From JAFARZ01 sp035651595 (GTDB taxonomy: Bacteria; Actinomycetota; Actinomycetes; Streptosporangiales; Streptosporangiaceae), in assembly GCA_035651595.1 (NCBI GenBank), contig DASRFJ010000279.1:1-25808 (forward strand): a stretch of DNA of 25,808 bases. The letters are read 5' to 3'. Position 1 is the stretch's first letter. Each line of letters begins with the position of its first letter. Position numbers and translations under genes: made by a program. Shown here piece after piece: positions 1 through 8,011 of the stretch. Under the pieces are notes generated by a model that saw nothing but the letters and a program-made list of their open reading frames with translations, did not search any database and was not told the origin of the DNA.

Positions 1-13
1 TTAGGGTGGGGGT

Positions 14-613
14 ATGGCGCGGAAGCTGAGGGACAAGCCGGTCGTTTTGTCGCGGATCTATACGCGGGCGGGGGACGACGGGAGTACGGCACTGGCGGAC
101 GGGAGCCGGACCAGCAAGACGGACGCGCGGTTGGCGGCGTACGCGGACGTGGAGGAGGCGAACGCGGCGATCGGGGCGGCGGTCACGTTCGGCGAGCTGG
201 CGGAGGAGATCAACGCCGTGCTCGCCAGGGTGCAGAACGAGCTGTTCGACGTGGGCGCCGACCTGGCGAACCCGATCTCCACCGAGCCGCCGCCGTATCC
301 TCCGCTGCGGATCGACGAGGCGTATATCCAACGACTCGAGCACGAGTGCGACGCGTTCAACGAGGATTTGCCGGTGCTCAGGAGCTTCCTGCTGCCGGGC
401 GGAACGCCGGGGGCGACGCTGTTGCACGTGGCCAGGACCGTGACGCGGCGGGCCGAACGCAGCGCCTGGGCGGCGGTCGAGGAGCACGGCGACACGGTCA
501 GCACGCTGCCCGCCAAATACCTGAACCGGCTCTCTGACCTGCTGTTCATCCTGTGCCGTCAGGCGAATGCCGGGCACGGCGACGTGCTCTGGAAGCCCGG
601 GGGCGAACGCTAA
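14..613 (+). CDS. pduO: PduO-type ATP:cob(I)alamin adenosyltransferase, 199 aa
   Basis: Transfers the 5'-deoxyadenosyl group of ATP to cob(I)alamin to give coenzyme B12, in the cytoplasm. Seen: the N-terminal ATP-binding motif T-R-x-G-D-D-G-S at about residues 17-24, a central S-F-L-L-P-G-G block, the R-T-V-T-R-R-A-E-R segment, and the C-terminal N-R-L-S-D-L-L-F motif. Order and spacing are those of the PduO family, and the length is normal. A G-rich Shine-Dalgarno lies just before the ATG. The gene stands apart from any cobalamin operon visible here; in actinomycetes it commonly sits downstream of the atp operon and DUF2550, as it does here. Its 3' end meets the MarR gene tail to tail, and the MarR frame is the exact antisense of its codons. 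The family call is firm. The substrate (cobalamin versus cobyrinic acid diamide) is not decided by sequence. Confidence 0.9.
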   Translation: MARKLRDKPVVLSRIYTRAGDDGSTALADGSRTSKTDARLAAYADVEEANAAIGAAVTFGELAEEINAVLARVQNELFDVGADLANPISTEPPPYPPLRIDEAYIQRLEHECDAFNEDLPVLRSFLLPGGTPGATLLHVARTVTRRAERSAWAAVEEHGDTVSTLPAKYLNRLSDLLFILCRQANAGHGDVLWKPGGER

Positions 614-1054
614 GCGGCGCGCCCGCCTTGCGTCGACGTTGCTGGTCAGCGAGCCGAGAATGCTGGGTAGTTCCGCCACGGTCTGGGCGGGCAGGCCGGC
701 CACCGTCTCTTCCGCGAGCCCGCACCACAGCCGCTTGACCTGATCGGCCAGCGCCTTGCCGCGGTCGGTGAGTTCGACGACGCTGGCGCGCTTGTCCGAG
801 GGAGCGGGTCCGCGGCGGACATGGCCGGAGGCCTCGAGTTTGCGGGTCATGAGCGTGACGCTGGGCGGCTCGCAGCCGAGCGCGTCGCTGAGCTGGGCCT
901 GGATCATCGGGCCGGACCGGGCGAGCTCGAGCAGCAGCGCCTCCTGGCCGGGGTGCAGGCCGAGCGGTGCCAGCAGCGTCGCGGCCCTGGCCCGGTGGCG
1001 CAGGCTCAGCAGGCGGATCGCCTGGTTGATCGCGTCGGCTTGCGCGAAGTCCAC
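614..1054 (-). CDS. MarR-family transcriptional regulator; 3' end unresolved
   Basis: A winged-helix MarR regulator read from GTG at 1054, preceded by a strong AAGGAGG Shine-Dalgarno. The HTH lies at about residues 50-76 (S-V-T-L-M-T-R-K-L-E recognition region) and the wing at about 80-98 (D-K-R-A-S-V-V-E-L-T-D-R-G), both classic family features. The 147 codons up to 614 match the usual family length. Odd: no stop follows. The next codon is TTA, antisense of the adenosyltransferase stop, and the frame stays open through that whole gene to the window edge. The end given is the end of the plausible protein, not a stop codon. A one-base shift after position 648 would reach TAG at 610-612. The gene is divergent from wrbA across a symmetric operator, so it probably represses itself and the wrbA-MFS pair (inference). 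Cys61 and Cys111 could be redox sensors, which is speculative. Confidence 0.82.
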
Positions 1055-1063
1055 GGGCCCTCC

Positions 1064-1107
1064 TTGACAGATTAGTTATGCGCATAACATTATGCGGATA
1101 ACTAATC
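1064..1107. promoter_or_regulatory. Divergent marR/wrbA promoter with palindromic operators
   Basis: A 10-bp perfect inverted repeat, GATTAGTTAT at 1070-1079 and ATAACTAATC at 1098-1107, encloses a perfect 14-bp palindrome GTTATGCGCATAAC (1075-1088) and a near copy TTATGCGGATAA (1090-1101). The two inner sites have centres 14 bp apart. The stretch is much more AT-rich than its surroundings. On the plus strand TTGACA (1064-1069) and CATTAT (1088-1093), 18 bp apart, make a plausible promoter for wrbA that lies across the operators. This is the classic arrangement for a divergently transcribed, autoregulating MarR repressor. The symmetry is seen; binding is inferred. Confidence 0.75.
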
Positions 1108-1132
1108 TTACACAACAACGAGGGAGCCGGAG

Positions 1133-1699
1133 ATGACCGTCAAGGTCGCCGTCATCTACTACAGCGCGACAGGCACCGTGCGCGCGCTCGCGCAGGCCGT
1201 CGCGGCGGGGGCGATCGCGGCCGGAGCCGAGGTGCGGCTCCGGCACGTCGCAGGCACAACCGGGACAGCCGAAGAGCACCTGGCCTCGGTCGACGACCTG
1301 GGGTGGGCCGACGCGATCGCGTTCGGGACGCCCACCCGGTTCGGCGCGCCGGCCGCGCAACTCAAGCAGTTCATCGACCAGACCGGAGAACTGTGGCGGG
1401 AAGGCGGGCTGGCCGACAAGCCGGTGACGGCGTTCACCGCCACGTACAACCGGCACGGAGGCAGCGAGGCCACGATTTTGTCGCTGGCCAACGTGTTCTA
1501 CCACTGGGGCGCGCTGATCGTACCGACCGGATACACCGACCCGGTCGTGTACGCGGCCGGCGGGAACCCGTACGGCACGTCGCTCGCTACCGGCTCGGGG
1601 TCCGAGGCCGCGGCGCTGGATGCGGCCAGATACCAGGGACAGCGGCTGACCAAGATCACCGCGCGGCTGCTGGCGGGCGCCGATGCGGTGCTGTCATGA
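1133..1699 (+). CDS. wrbA: WrbA-type NAD(P)H:quinone oxidoreductase, 188 aa
   Basis: An FMN-dependent two-electron quinone reductase with a flavodoxin fold, cytoplasmic. Seen: V-A-V-I-Y-Y-S-x-T-G-T followed by a helix (FMN phosphate loop, residues 5-15), the WrbA signature F-G-T-P-T-R-F-G near residue 64, a D-Q-T-G-x-L-W block after it, and the C-terminal A-R-Y-Q-G motif. Length is typical (about 190-200). ATG at 1133 follows AGGGAG with 6-bp spacing. The TGA stop overlaps the ATG of the MFS gene (ATGA), so the two are probably translationally coupled. By family knowledge WrbA reduces benzoquinones and prevents one-electron redox cycling. With the MarR repressor and the pump it suggests a detoxification unit for quinones or electrophiles; the inducer is unknown. 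Confidence 0.88.
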   Translation: MTVKVAVIYYSATGTVRALAQAVAAGAIAAGAEVRLRHVAGTTGTAEEHLASVDDLGWADAIAFGTPTRFGAPAAQLKQFIDQTGELWREGGLADKPVTAFTATYNRHGGSEATILSLANVFYHWGALIVPTGYTDPVVYAAGGNPYGTSLATGSGSEAAALDAARYQGQRLTKITARLLAGADAVLS

Positions 1700-3075
1700 C
1701 GGCCGCCGTCGGCACCGCGACTGAGCGGACCGCACCGCGCACCGGCCACGCCTGGCTGGTCCTGGCGCTGGCGTGCGCCAGCCAGTTCATGGTGATCCTG
1801 GACGCGGCCATCGTCAACGTCGCGCTGCCCACGATCCGCCGCGAACTCGGTTTCACCGCCACCGGCCTGCCCTGGGTGGTGAACGGTTATCTGCTCACGT
1901 TCGGCGGCTTCATGCTGGCGGGCGGGCGCGCCGCGGACCTGTTCGGCCATCGGCGGATGCTGACCGCCGGCCTGCTCCTGTTCTCCGCGTCGAGCCTGGC
2001 CGGCGGTCTGGCGACCGCTCCGGAGATGCTCGTGGCGGCCCGCGTGGCGCAGGGCGTGGGGGCCGCCATGCTGGCCCCGGCGACACTGGCGGTGATCAAC
2101 ACCAGCTTCACCGAGCGGCACGCGCGCGCCCGGGCGTTCGGCGCCTGGTCCGCCGCGGGTGGTGTCGGCGGAATGGCGGGCGCGGTCGCCGGCGGTGCGA
2201 TCACGACCGGCCTGTCGTGGCGGTGGGTGTTCCTGATCAACGTGCCGATCGGCGCGGTGCTGATCGTGCTGGCCATGACGTCACTGGACGTCCGGTCTCA
2301 CGACGGTCGGCGGGGACGGCTCGACCTCGGGGGCGCGGTGACCGGGACGGCGGGCCTGGCCGCGCTGATCTTCGGGGTCATGCAGAGTGCCGGTCACGGC
2401 TGGGCATCGCCGCTGGTCGTCGGGCCTTGTGTGGGTGGCCTGCTGCTGCTTGCCGGCTTCATCGTGGTGGAGGGCCGCTTCGCGCGCGAGCCGATGATGC
2501 CGCTGCGGCTGTTCCGGATCCGGCGGGTGGCGGTGGGCAGCGGCACGCTGCTGCTGTTCGGCGCGATCGCGATCGCGATGTGGTACTTCAGCTCGCTGTT
2601 CCTGCAGAACGTACTCGGGTACAGCGCGCTCGGGGCCGGCCTCGGGCAGACGCCCGCCGCGGTGACGTTCGTGCTGATCGCGCGCGTGGCCGCGGGGGTG
2701 CTGCCAAAGACCGGGGTGCGGCCCCTGGTGCTGGCCGGCTGCGGGTTCCTGGTGGCCGGGTTCGGCTGGTTCACGCAGGCCCACGCCGCGAGCGGCTACC
2801 TGGCTGGCGTGCTGGGGCCTACATTGCTCGTCGCGGTCGGGATCGGGCTGACCTTTCCCACGCTGATGGCCGCGGCCACCGCCGACGCTCCCGAGGGCGA
2901 CGCGGGAACGGTCGGCGGGCTGGCCAACACCGCCAGCCAGGTGGGCGGGTCGGTGGGCCTGGCAGTGCTCGCGACCGCCGCGCGGGGTGCGGGAGATGCC
3001 AGGGTGTTCCTCATCGCGGCCGGGCTGAGCCTGGCGATCGCGGTGCTCAGCGTGCTACTCCCGGCAGAAAATTAA
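1696..3075 (+). CDS. MFS drug efflux transporter, DHA2 (EmrB/QacA) type, 459 aa
   Basis: A proton-driven multidrug exporter of the inner membrane. The start is the ATG at 1696 that overlaps the wrbA stop; the same frame is open further upstream only because it shadows wrbA. Seen: L-D-A-A-I-V-N-V-A-L-P-T-I in the first helix region, the DHA2 signature; W-V-V-N-G-Y-L-L-T-F-G-G in helix 2; and the motif A-like loop G-R-A-A-D-L-F-G-H-R-R between helices 2 and 3. Helix content is consistent with about 14 membrane segments. Length fits this family, though it is at the short end. The 3' end runs 21 bp into the convergent DUF2550 gene. The substrate is not predictable; coupling to wrbA and MarR control suggests aromatic or quinone-like toxins (inference). 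Confidence 0.9.
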   Translation: MTAAVGTATERTAPRTGHAWLVLALACASQFMVILDAAIVNVALPTIRRELGFTATGLPWVVNGYLLTFGGFMLAGGRAADLFGHRRMLTAGLLLFSASSLAGGLATAPEMLVAARVAQGVGAAMLAPATLAVINTSFTERHARARAFGAWSAAGGVGGMAGAVAGGAITTGLSWRWVFLINVPIGAVLIVLAMTSLDVRSHDGRRGRLDLGGAVTGTAGLAALIFGVMQSAGHGWASPLVVGPCVGGLLLLAGFIVVEGRFAREPMMPLRLFRIRRVAVGSGTLLLFGAIAIAMWYFSSLFLQNVLGYSALGAGLGQTPAAVTFVLIARVAAGVLPKTGVRPLVLAGCGFLVAGFGWFTQAHAASGYLAGVLGPTLLVAVGIGLTFPTLMAAATADAPEGDAGTVGGLANTASQVGGSVGLAVLATAARGAGDARVFLIAAGLSLAIAVLSVLLPAEN

Positions 3076-3537
3076 GCTGTACCTGGGCGGCGCCGCCTCG
3101 AGCCAGGCGAGCAGCCCGGTGAGCGCCGACTCGGCCAGGCCCAGTTCCACCATTCCCCCGCCCGCGAGCCGGCACTCGACGATGACCCGGTCCGGGCCGA
3201 GCGCGGCCACTTCGCCGGCGTCCGGCTCGCGGCGGGAGACGACCGTGAGCTCGCGCCGCCCGAACGTCTCCTCCGGGCGCTGGGAGATGCCGAACGCGTT
3301 GTACCACCGTAGTTCGTCAAGCTGGTACGAGGCGACGCCGAGCCGCCAGGGCCCGGAGCCGGCCCGGCGCAGCCCGCACTCGACCGTGCCGCCGCCCCGC
3401 TCTAGCAGGAAGCGGCGCGCCGCGATGAACGCGGCGGCCGCCAGCAGCAGGATGAGGAAGACAGCGAACAGCCAGGCCACATCGAGCGGCAAAGCCGCTC
3501 GATTCAGCGACACCGTGAACGCCAGCGATTCACTCAC
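3055..3537 (-). CDS. DUF2550 family membrane-anchored protein, 160 aa
   Basis: A protein of unknown function conserved in actinobacteria directly downstream of atpC, as here (28-nt gap). Seen: one hydrophobic segment at about residues 20-38 followed by R-R-F-L-L-E-R, so probably a single-pass protein with a cytoplasmic domain of about 120 residues. The domain begins G-G-G-T-V-E-C-G-L-R, a DUF2550 hallmark, and contains the W-R-L-G-V-A-x-Y pattern. GTG at 3537 is used here, but a start at GTG 3480, closer to the membrane helix, cannot be excluded. Near that point a perfect hairpin (3481-3503) lies in the coding frame. The stop falls inside the end of the convergent MFS gene. No function is proposed. 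Confidence 0.82.
   Translation of the reverse strand: MSESLAFTVSLNRAALPLDVAWLFAVFLILLLAAAAFIAARRFLLERGGGTVECGLRRAGSGPWRLGVASYQLDELRWYNAFGISQRPEETFGRRELTVVSRREPDAGEVAALGPDRVIVECRLAGGGMVELGLAESALTGLLAWLEAAPPRYSLIFCRE
3481..3503 (-). terminator. Perfect 10-bp hairpin after atpC (possible atp terminator)
   Basis: ATCGAGCGGC, loop AAA, GCCGCTCGAT: a perfect 10-bp stem with a 3-nt loop, about 63 nt after the atpC stop. It lies within the first 20 codons of the annotated DUF2550 frame. No U-tract follows. If DUF2550 really starts at GTG 3480 the hairpin would be intergenic and could end or attenuate atp transcription. Weak call. Confidence 0.3.
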
Positions 3538-3565
3538 TGGCGCCCGTTACCCCCTCGTCCTCGGG

Positions 3566-3970
3566 TTAAGCTTGCTGCCCGGCCGCGCGCAGCCGCGCCC
3601 TGGCGTACTTCACCTCGGCGGTTTCGTCGCCGTTCACCGTCTCGCCGGAGGACAGCGCCGCTTCGAGATCCGACCGCGCCTGGGCCGCGTCCACGTCCTC
3701 GCTGAGCTGCGCCTCAGCGGCGAGGATCGACACCTGGTCGTTGGCCACCGACAGGAACCCGCCGCTCACCGCGGCCCGCGTCACCGGCGCGTCGGCACTC
3801 TCCGAAGGCGGAAGGATCTCTACAAGGCTACCCTCCGCGAGAATGCCGAACACCGGTGAGTGGCCGGAAAGCACGCCGATGTCGCCTTCGGTGGTCTTGG
3901 CGATGACCGTGCGTGCCTCCCCCGCCCACAGCTCGCGGTCGGGCACGACGAGCGCTACACGCAGTGTCAC
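3566..3970 (-). CDS. atpC: ATP synthase F1 subunit epsilon, 134 aa
   Basis: Rotor-stalk subunit of F1 that couples rotation and can inhibit ATP hydrolysis. Seen: the N-terminal beta-sandwich with V-V-P-D-R-E-L-W and the hallmark G-D-I-G-V-L-S-G-H-S-P at about residues 29-39, then A-V-S-G-G-F-L-S-V and a short helical C-terminus. At 134 residues it is slightly shorter than the E. coli protein (139) because the second C-terminal helix is short. GTG at 3970 overlaps the atpD TGA (GTGA), so translation is probably coupled. Last gene of the atp operon proper. Confidence 0.95.
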   Translation of the reverse strand: MTLRVALVVPDRELWAGEARTVIAKTTEGDIGVLSGHSPVFGILAEGSLVEILPPSESADAPVTRAAVSGGFLSVANDQVSILAAEAQLSEDVDAAQARSDLEAALSSGETVNGDETAEVKYARARLRAAGQQA

Positions 3971-5430
3971 CGCTCCAGCTCCCTGGCCTTCTTCTCCACG
4001 TCCTCGATGCCGCCGACCATGTAAAACGCCTGCTCGGGCACGCCGTCGTACTTGCCCTCGGTGATCGCCTTGAACGAGGCGATCGTCTCGTCCAGGGGAA
4101 CGAACACGCCCTCCTGGCCGGTGAACTGCTCGGCGACGTACATGGGGTGGGACAGGAAGCGCTCGATGCGCCGCGCCCGCTGCACCGTGATCTTGTCCTC
4201 TTCACCGAGCTCGTCGATGCCGAGGATCGCGATGATGTCCTGGAGCTCCTTGTACCGCTGGAGGATCCGCTGCACCTCGCGGGCGGTGTCGTAGTGCTCC
4301 TGGCCGATGTACTTGGCGTCCAGGATCCGGGACGAGGAGTCGAGCGGGTCCACCGCCGGGTAGATGCCCTTCTCGGTGATCTCACGGGAGAGCACGGTCC
4401 GGGCGTCCAGGTGCGCGAACGTGGTGTGCGGCGCCGGGTCGGTGATGTCGTCCGCGGGCACGTAGATCGCCTGCATGCTCGTGATCGAGTGGCCGCGGGT
4501 CGACGTGATCCGCTCCTGGAGCTGGCCCATCTCGTCCGCCAGGGTCGGCTGGTAGCCGACAGCACTTGGCATCCGGCCGAGCAGGGTCGACACCTCGGAC
4601 CCGGCCTGGGTGAACCGGAAGATGTTGTCGATGAACAGCAGCACGTCCTGCTTCTGCACGTCGCGGAAGTACTCGGCCATGGTCAGCGCGGACAGCCCGA
4701 CGCGCAGCCGGGTGCCCGGCGGCTCGTCCATCTGGCCGAACACCAGCGCCGTGTCCGCGATGACCCCGGACTCGGTCATCTCAAGGAACAGGTCGTTGCC
4801 CTCGCGGGTCCGTTCCCCCACGCCGGCGAAGCAGGACACACCGCCGAAGTTCTTGGCGACCCGGCGGATCATCTCCTGGATCAGCACGGTCTTGCCCACG
4901 CCGGCGCCGCCGAACAGGCCGATCTTGCCGCCGCGCACGTACGGGGTGAGCAGGTCGATGACCTTGATGCCGGTGGTGAACATCTCGGTCTTCGGCTCGA
5001 GCTGGTCCAGCGGCGGGGCGTCACGGTGGATCGGCCACCGCTCGGTCACCTTCAGCTCTGACTCGGCGACGTCGAGCGGCACGCCGAGGGCGTTGAACAC
5101 GTGTCCCTTGGTCACGTCGCCGACGGGGACCTCGATCGGGGCGCCGGAGTTGGTCACGGTCGCACCGCGGACCAGGCCGTCGGTGGGCTGCATGGAGATC
5201 GCGCGCACGACGTTGTCACCGATGTGCTGCTCGACCTCCAGGGTCAGCGTGCGGGCGTTGCTTTCCTCAAGGTCGCCCTGCGCGGCGATGTCCACGTTCA
5301 GCGCGTAGTAGATCTCCGGCAGCTGGTCGGCCGGGAACTCGACGTCGACGACGGGGCCGATGACCCTGGCGACACGGCCGGTTGCTAGATCCGCGCTGGT
5401 TCCCTCTGTGGTCGCGGTCATGTCCTTCAT
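3967..5430 (-). CDS. atpD: ATP synthase F1 subunit beta, 487 aa
   Basis: Catalytic subunit of the F1 head; makes ATP from ADP and phosphate. Seen: Walker A G-G-A-G-V-G-K-T at residues 164-171, G-E-R-T-R-E-G-N-D-L after it, the Walker B strand D-V-L-L-F-I-D-N-I-F-R-F, and the C-terminal D-E-L-G-E-E-D-K catch region, the equivalent of DELSEED. Length is normal. Start ATG 5430 overlaps the atpG TGA (ATGA) and is preceded by GGGAG. A second in-frame ATG three codons on is an alternative. Its stop overlaps the atpC start. No anomalies. Confidence 0.97.
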   Translation of the reverse strand: MKDMTATTEGTSADLATGRVARVIGPVVDVEFPADQLPEIYYALNVDIAAQGDLEESNARTLTLEVEQHIGDNVVRAISMQPTDGLVRGATVTNSGAPIEVPVGDVTKGHVFNALGVPLDVAESELKVTERWPIHRDAPPLDQLEPKTEMFTTGIKVIDLLTPYVRGGKIGLFGGAGVGKTVLIQEMIRRVAKNFGGVSCFAGVGERTREGNDLFLEMTESGVIADTALVFGQMDEPPGTRLRVGLSALTMAEYFRDVQKQDVLLFIDNIFRFTQAGSEVSTLLGRMPSAVGYQPTLADEMGQLQERITSTRGHSITSMQAIYVPADDITDPAPHTTFAHLDARTVLSREITEKGIYPAVDPLDSSSRILDAKYIGQEHYDTAREVQRILQRYKELQDIIAILGIDELGEEDKITVQRARRIERFLSHPMYVAEQFTGQEGVFVPLDETIASFKAITEGKYDGVPEQAFYMVGGIEDVEKKARELER

Positions 5431-6326
5431 TCACTCCCTGCGCTTGCGTCGGCCAGCGCGTTGGCGCCGCCCACGATCTCGCTGATTTCCTGGGTGATCT
5501 CGGCCTGCCGGGCGTTGTTCGCCTCGCGCGTCAGGTTCTCCAGCAGGTCGTTGGCGTTGTCGGTGGCGGCCTTCATCGCCCGGCGGCGGCTCGCCAGCTC
5601 CGAGGCGGCGGCCTCGAGCATCGCGAAGTAGATCCTGCTGGTGACGTACTGCGGCAGCAGCGCGTCGAGCACCTTCTCCGGTGACGGCTCGAACTCGTAC
5701 TGCGGCAGCGGGCCGTGGGGCCCTTCCTCTGTGGTCTCCTCGATCTCCAGCGGGATCATCCGGCGGGCGTTCGGCCGCTGGGTCAGCATCGAGACGAAGT
5801 CGGTGCTGACCAGGTGGATCTCGTCCACTTCGTTAGCCGTGAAGGCCGCCAGCAGCGGCTCCGCGATCTCCTGCGCGTTCCGGTACTGCGGGGTTGAGGA
5901 GAATCCGGCGAACTCGGCCTCCACCGGCAGGTCGCGGAACCGGTGCCAGCCGATGCCCTTGCGGCCGGCGACGTAGAGCTTCGCCGTCACGCCGCGCTCT
6001 GACAGCGTCTGCCGGAGCCTGGACGCCTCTCTCAGTACGTTGGCGTTGTACGCGCCGCAGAAGCCGCTATCGCTTGTCATTATCAGAACGGCAGCGGTGC
6101 TTGTATCGGGTCGTTCCGTCGTGAACGGGTGGCTGACGGACGCCGAGCGGCTGATCACCGCCTCGACCGCGCGGGTGAGCTCCCGCGAGTACGGTTCGGC
6201 AGCGCGCATCCGCTGCTGCGCCTTGACGATCCGCGAGGACGCGATCAGCTCCTGCGCGCGCGTGATCTTGGCGATGGACTTGACCGAGCCGATCCGTCGC
6301 CTGACCGCGCGAAGCTGTGCTCCCAT
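5427..6326 (-). CDS. atpG: ATP synthase F1 subunit gamma, 299 aa
   Basis: Central rotor shaft of F1. Seen: the N-terminal helix M-G-A-Q-L-R-A-V-R-R-R-I-G-S-V-K-S-I-A-K-I-T-type start that enters the alpha3-beta3 cavity, the S-D-S-G-F-C-G-A-Y-N block near residue 85, and the conserved C-terminal helix A-S-R-R-R-A-M-K-A-A-T-D-N-A. Length is normal for actinobacteria. The ATG shares one base with the atpA TAA (TAATG), and the 3' end overlaps atpD by 4 bp, so the whole atpA-G-D-C stretch is tightly coupled. Confidence 0.96.
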   Translation of the reverse strand: MGAQLRAVRRRIGSVKSIAKITRAQELIASSRIVKAQQRMRAAEPYSRELTRAVEAVISRSASVSHPFTTERPDTSTAAVLIMTSDSGFCGAYNANVLREASRLRQTLSERGVTAKLYVAGRKGIGWHRFRDLPVEAEFAGFSSTPQYRNAQEIAEPLLAAFTANEVDEIHLVSTDFVSMLTQRPNARRMIPLEIEETTEEGPHGPLPQYEFEPSPEKVLDALLPQYVTSRIYFAMLEAAASELASRRRAMKAATDNANDLLENLTREANNARQAEITQEISEIVGGANALADASAGSE

Positions 6327-7978
6327 TAGCTGACCTTAGGCGGCGCGGGCGGCTGGGTGCGGCGGGTGAGCGTCTCGCGCTCCTCGTTCTCGAGGGCCTC
6401 GACCTGCTCGTCGTTGACCAGCAGCTCACCGGTGTTCGTCTCGAAGATGCGGCGGAAGCTGTCCACCGCGTCCTTGAGGCCGGTGACCGTGTCGTCGGAC
6501 AGTACCTTGGTCTCTCTGACCGTGGTCAGGATGCCCTCGTGGTTCCGCTTCAGGTAGTCCAGGAACTCCGACTCGAACCGGCGGATGTCCTCGACCGGCA
6601 CGTCGTCGAGGAAGCCGTTGCCGCCCGCCCAGATCGACACGACCTGGTTCTCCACCGGGAACGGGTCGTACTGCGGCTGCTTGAGCAGCTCGACCAGCCG
6701 CGCGCCGCGGTCCAGCTGCGCGCGGGAGGCCGCGTCCAGGTCGCTCGCGAAGGCCGCGAAGGCCTCCAGGTCGCGGTACTGGGACAGGCTGAGGCGCAGG
6801 TTACCGGCGACCGACTTCATGGCCTTGACCTGGGCGTTGCCGCCGACTCGCGAGACCGACTTGCCGACGTTGATCGCGGGCCGCACGCCGGCGTTGAACA
6901 GGTCCGACTCGAGGAAGATCTGCCCGTCCGTGATGGAGATGACGTTCGTCGGGATATATGCGGAAATGTCGTTTCCCTTGGTCTCGATGACCGGCAGGCC
7001 GGTCATCGAACCGCCGCCGAGTTCGTCGGACAGCTTCGCGCAGCGCTCCAGCAGCCGGGAGTGCAGGTAGAACACATCGCCAGGGTAAGCCTCGCGACCC
7101 GGTGGCCGGCGCAGCAGCAGCGAGATCGCGCGGTACGCCTCGGCCTGCTTGGACAGGTCGTCGAAGATGATCAGCACGTGCTTGCCCTGGTACATCCAGT
7201 GCTGGCCGATCGCGCTCCCGGTGTACGGCGCGATGTACTTGTAGCCGGCCGGCTCGGAGGCGGGCGCCGCGACGATCGTGGTGTAGTCCATCGCCCCGGC
7301 GTCTTCCAGCGACTGGCGGACCGAGGCGATCGTGGAGCCCTTCTGGCCGATCGCGACGTAGATGCAGCGGACCTGCCTGCTGACGTCGCCGGACTCCCAG
7401 TTGTCCTTCTGGTTGATGATCGTGTCGATGGCGATCGCGGTCTTGCCGGTCTGCCGGTCGCCGATGATCAGCTGCCGCTGGCCCCGGCCGATGGCGGTCA
7501 TCGCGTCGATGGCCTTGATCCCGGTCTGCAGCGGCTCCTTCACCGGCTGCCGCTGGACCACGCTGGGCGCCTGGGTCTCCAGCGCCCTTCGCTCCGAACT
7601 CTCGATGGGCCCCTTGCCGTCCAGCGGCTCGCCCAGCGGGCCGACCACGCGGCCGAGGTAGGCGTCGCCGACCGGCACCGAGAGGACCTCACCGGTGCGG
7701 CGGACGCGCTGGCCCTCCTCGATGCCGCTGAACTCACCGAGGATGACCACGCCGATCTGGCGCACATCGAGGTTCAGCGCGATGCCCCGGGTACCGTCCT
7801 CGAACTCGAGGAGTTCGTTGGCCATGGCCGACGGCAGGCCCTCCACCTGCGCGATGCCGTCGCCGCACTCGATGACGGTGCCAACTTCTTCGCGCTCTGT
7901 GCCGGCGGGCTCATATTCCCGGACGAAGCGCGCCAGCGCGTCCCGGATCTCGTCCGGCCGGATCGTCAGCTCAGCCAT
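6326..7978 (-). CDS. atpA: ATP synthase F1 subunit alpha, 550 aa
   Basis: Non-catalytic nucleotide-binding subunit of F1. Seen: Walker A G-D-R-Q-T-G-K-T at residues 173-180, followed by A-I-A-I-D-T-I-I-N-Q, the subunit-alpha signature P-A-I-N-V-G-x-S-V-S-R-V-G near residue 370, and a proline/threonine-rich end. ATG at 7978 follows AAGGAAAG with good spacing. The protein is about 37 residues longer than the E. coli subunit (513). The extra length is at the C-terminus, as in mycobacteria, where a C-terminal alpha extension restrains ATP hydrolysis; the same role here is inference. A 33-nt gap separates it from atpH, and it is tightly coupled to atpG. Confidence 0.96.
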   Translation of the reverse strand: MAELTIRPDEIRDALARFVREYEPAGTEREEVGTVIECGDGIAQVEGLPSAMANELLEFEDGTRGIALNLDVRQIGVVILGEFSGIEEGQRVRRTGEVLSVPVGDAYLGRVVGPLGEPLDGKGPIESSERRALETQAPSVVQRQPVKEPLQTGIKAIDAMTAIGRGQRQLIIGDRQTGKTAIAIDTIINQKDNWESGDVSRQVRCIYVAIGQKGSTIASVRQSLEDAGAMDYTTIVAAPASEPAGYKYIAPYTGSAIGQHWMYQGKHVLIIFDDLSKQAEAYRAISLLLRRPPGREAYPGDVFYLHSRLLERCAKLSDELGGGSMTGLPVIETKGNDISAYIPTNVISITDGQIFLESDLFNAGVRPAINVGKSVSRVGGNAQVKAMKSVAGNLRLSLSQYRDLEAFAAFASDLDAASRAQLDRGARLVELLKQPQYDPFPVENQVVSIWAGGNGFLDDVPVEDIRRFESEFLDYLKRNHEGILTTVRETKVLSDDTVTGLKDAVDSFRRIFETNTGELLVNDEQVEALENEERETLTRRTQPPAPPKVS

Positions 7979-8011
7979 ATGTCTTTCCTTTTACTGTTTG
8001 GCCCGCGGGGT

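Noticed and set aside
546..1118. Alternative minus-strand frame over the MarR gene
   Set aside because: Starts inside the operator region with TTG, and its translation is arginine/proline-rich; the GTG 1054 frame gives a textbook MarR protein instead.
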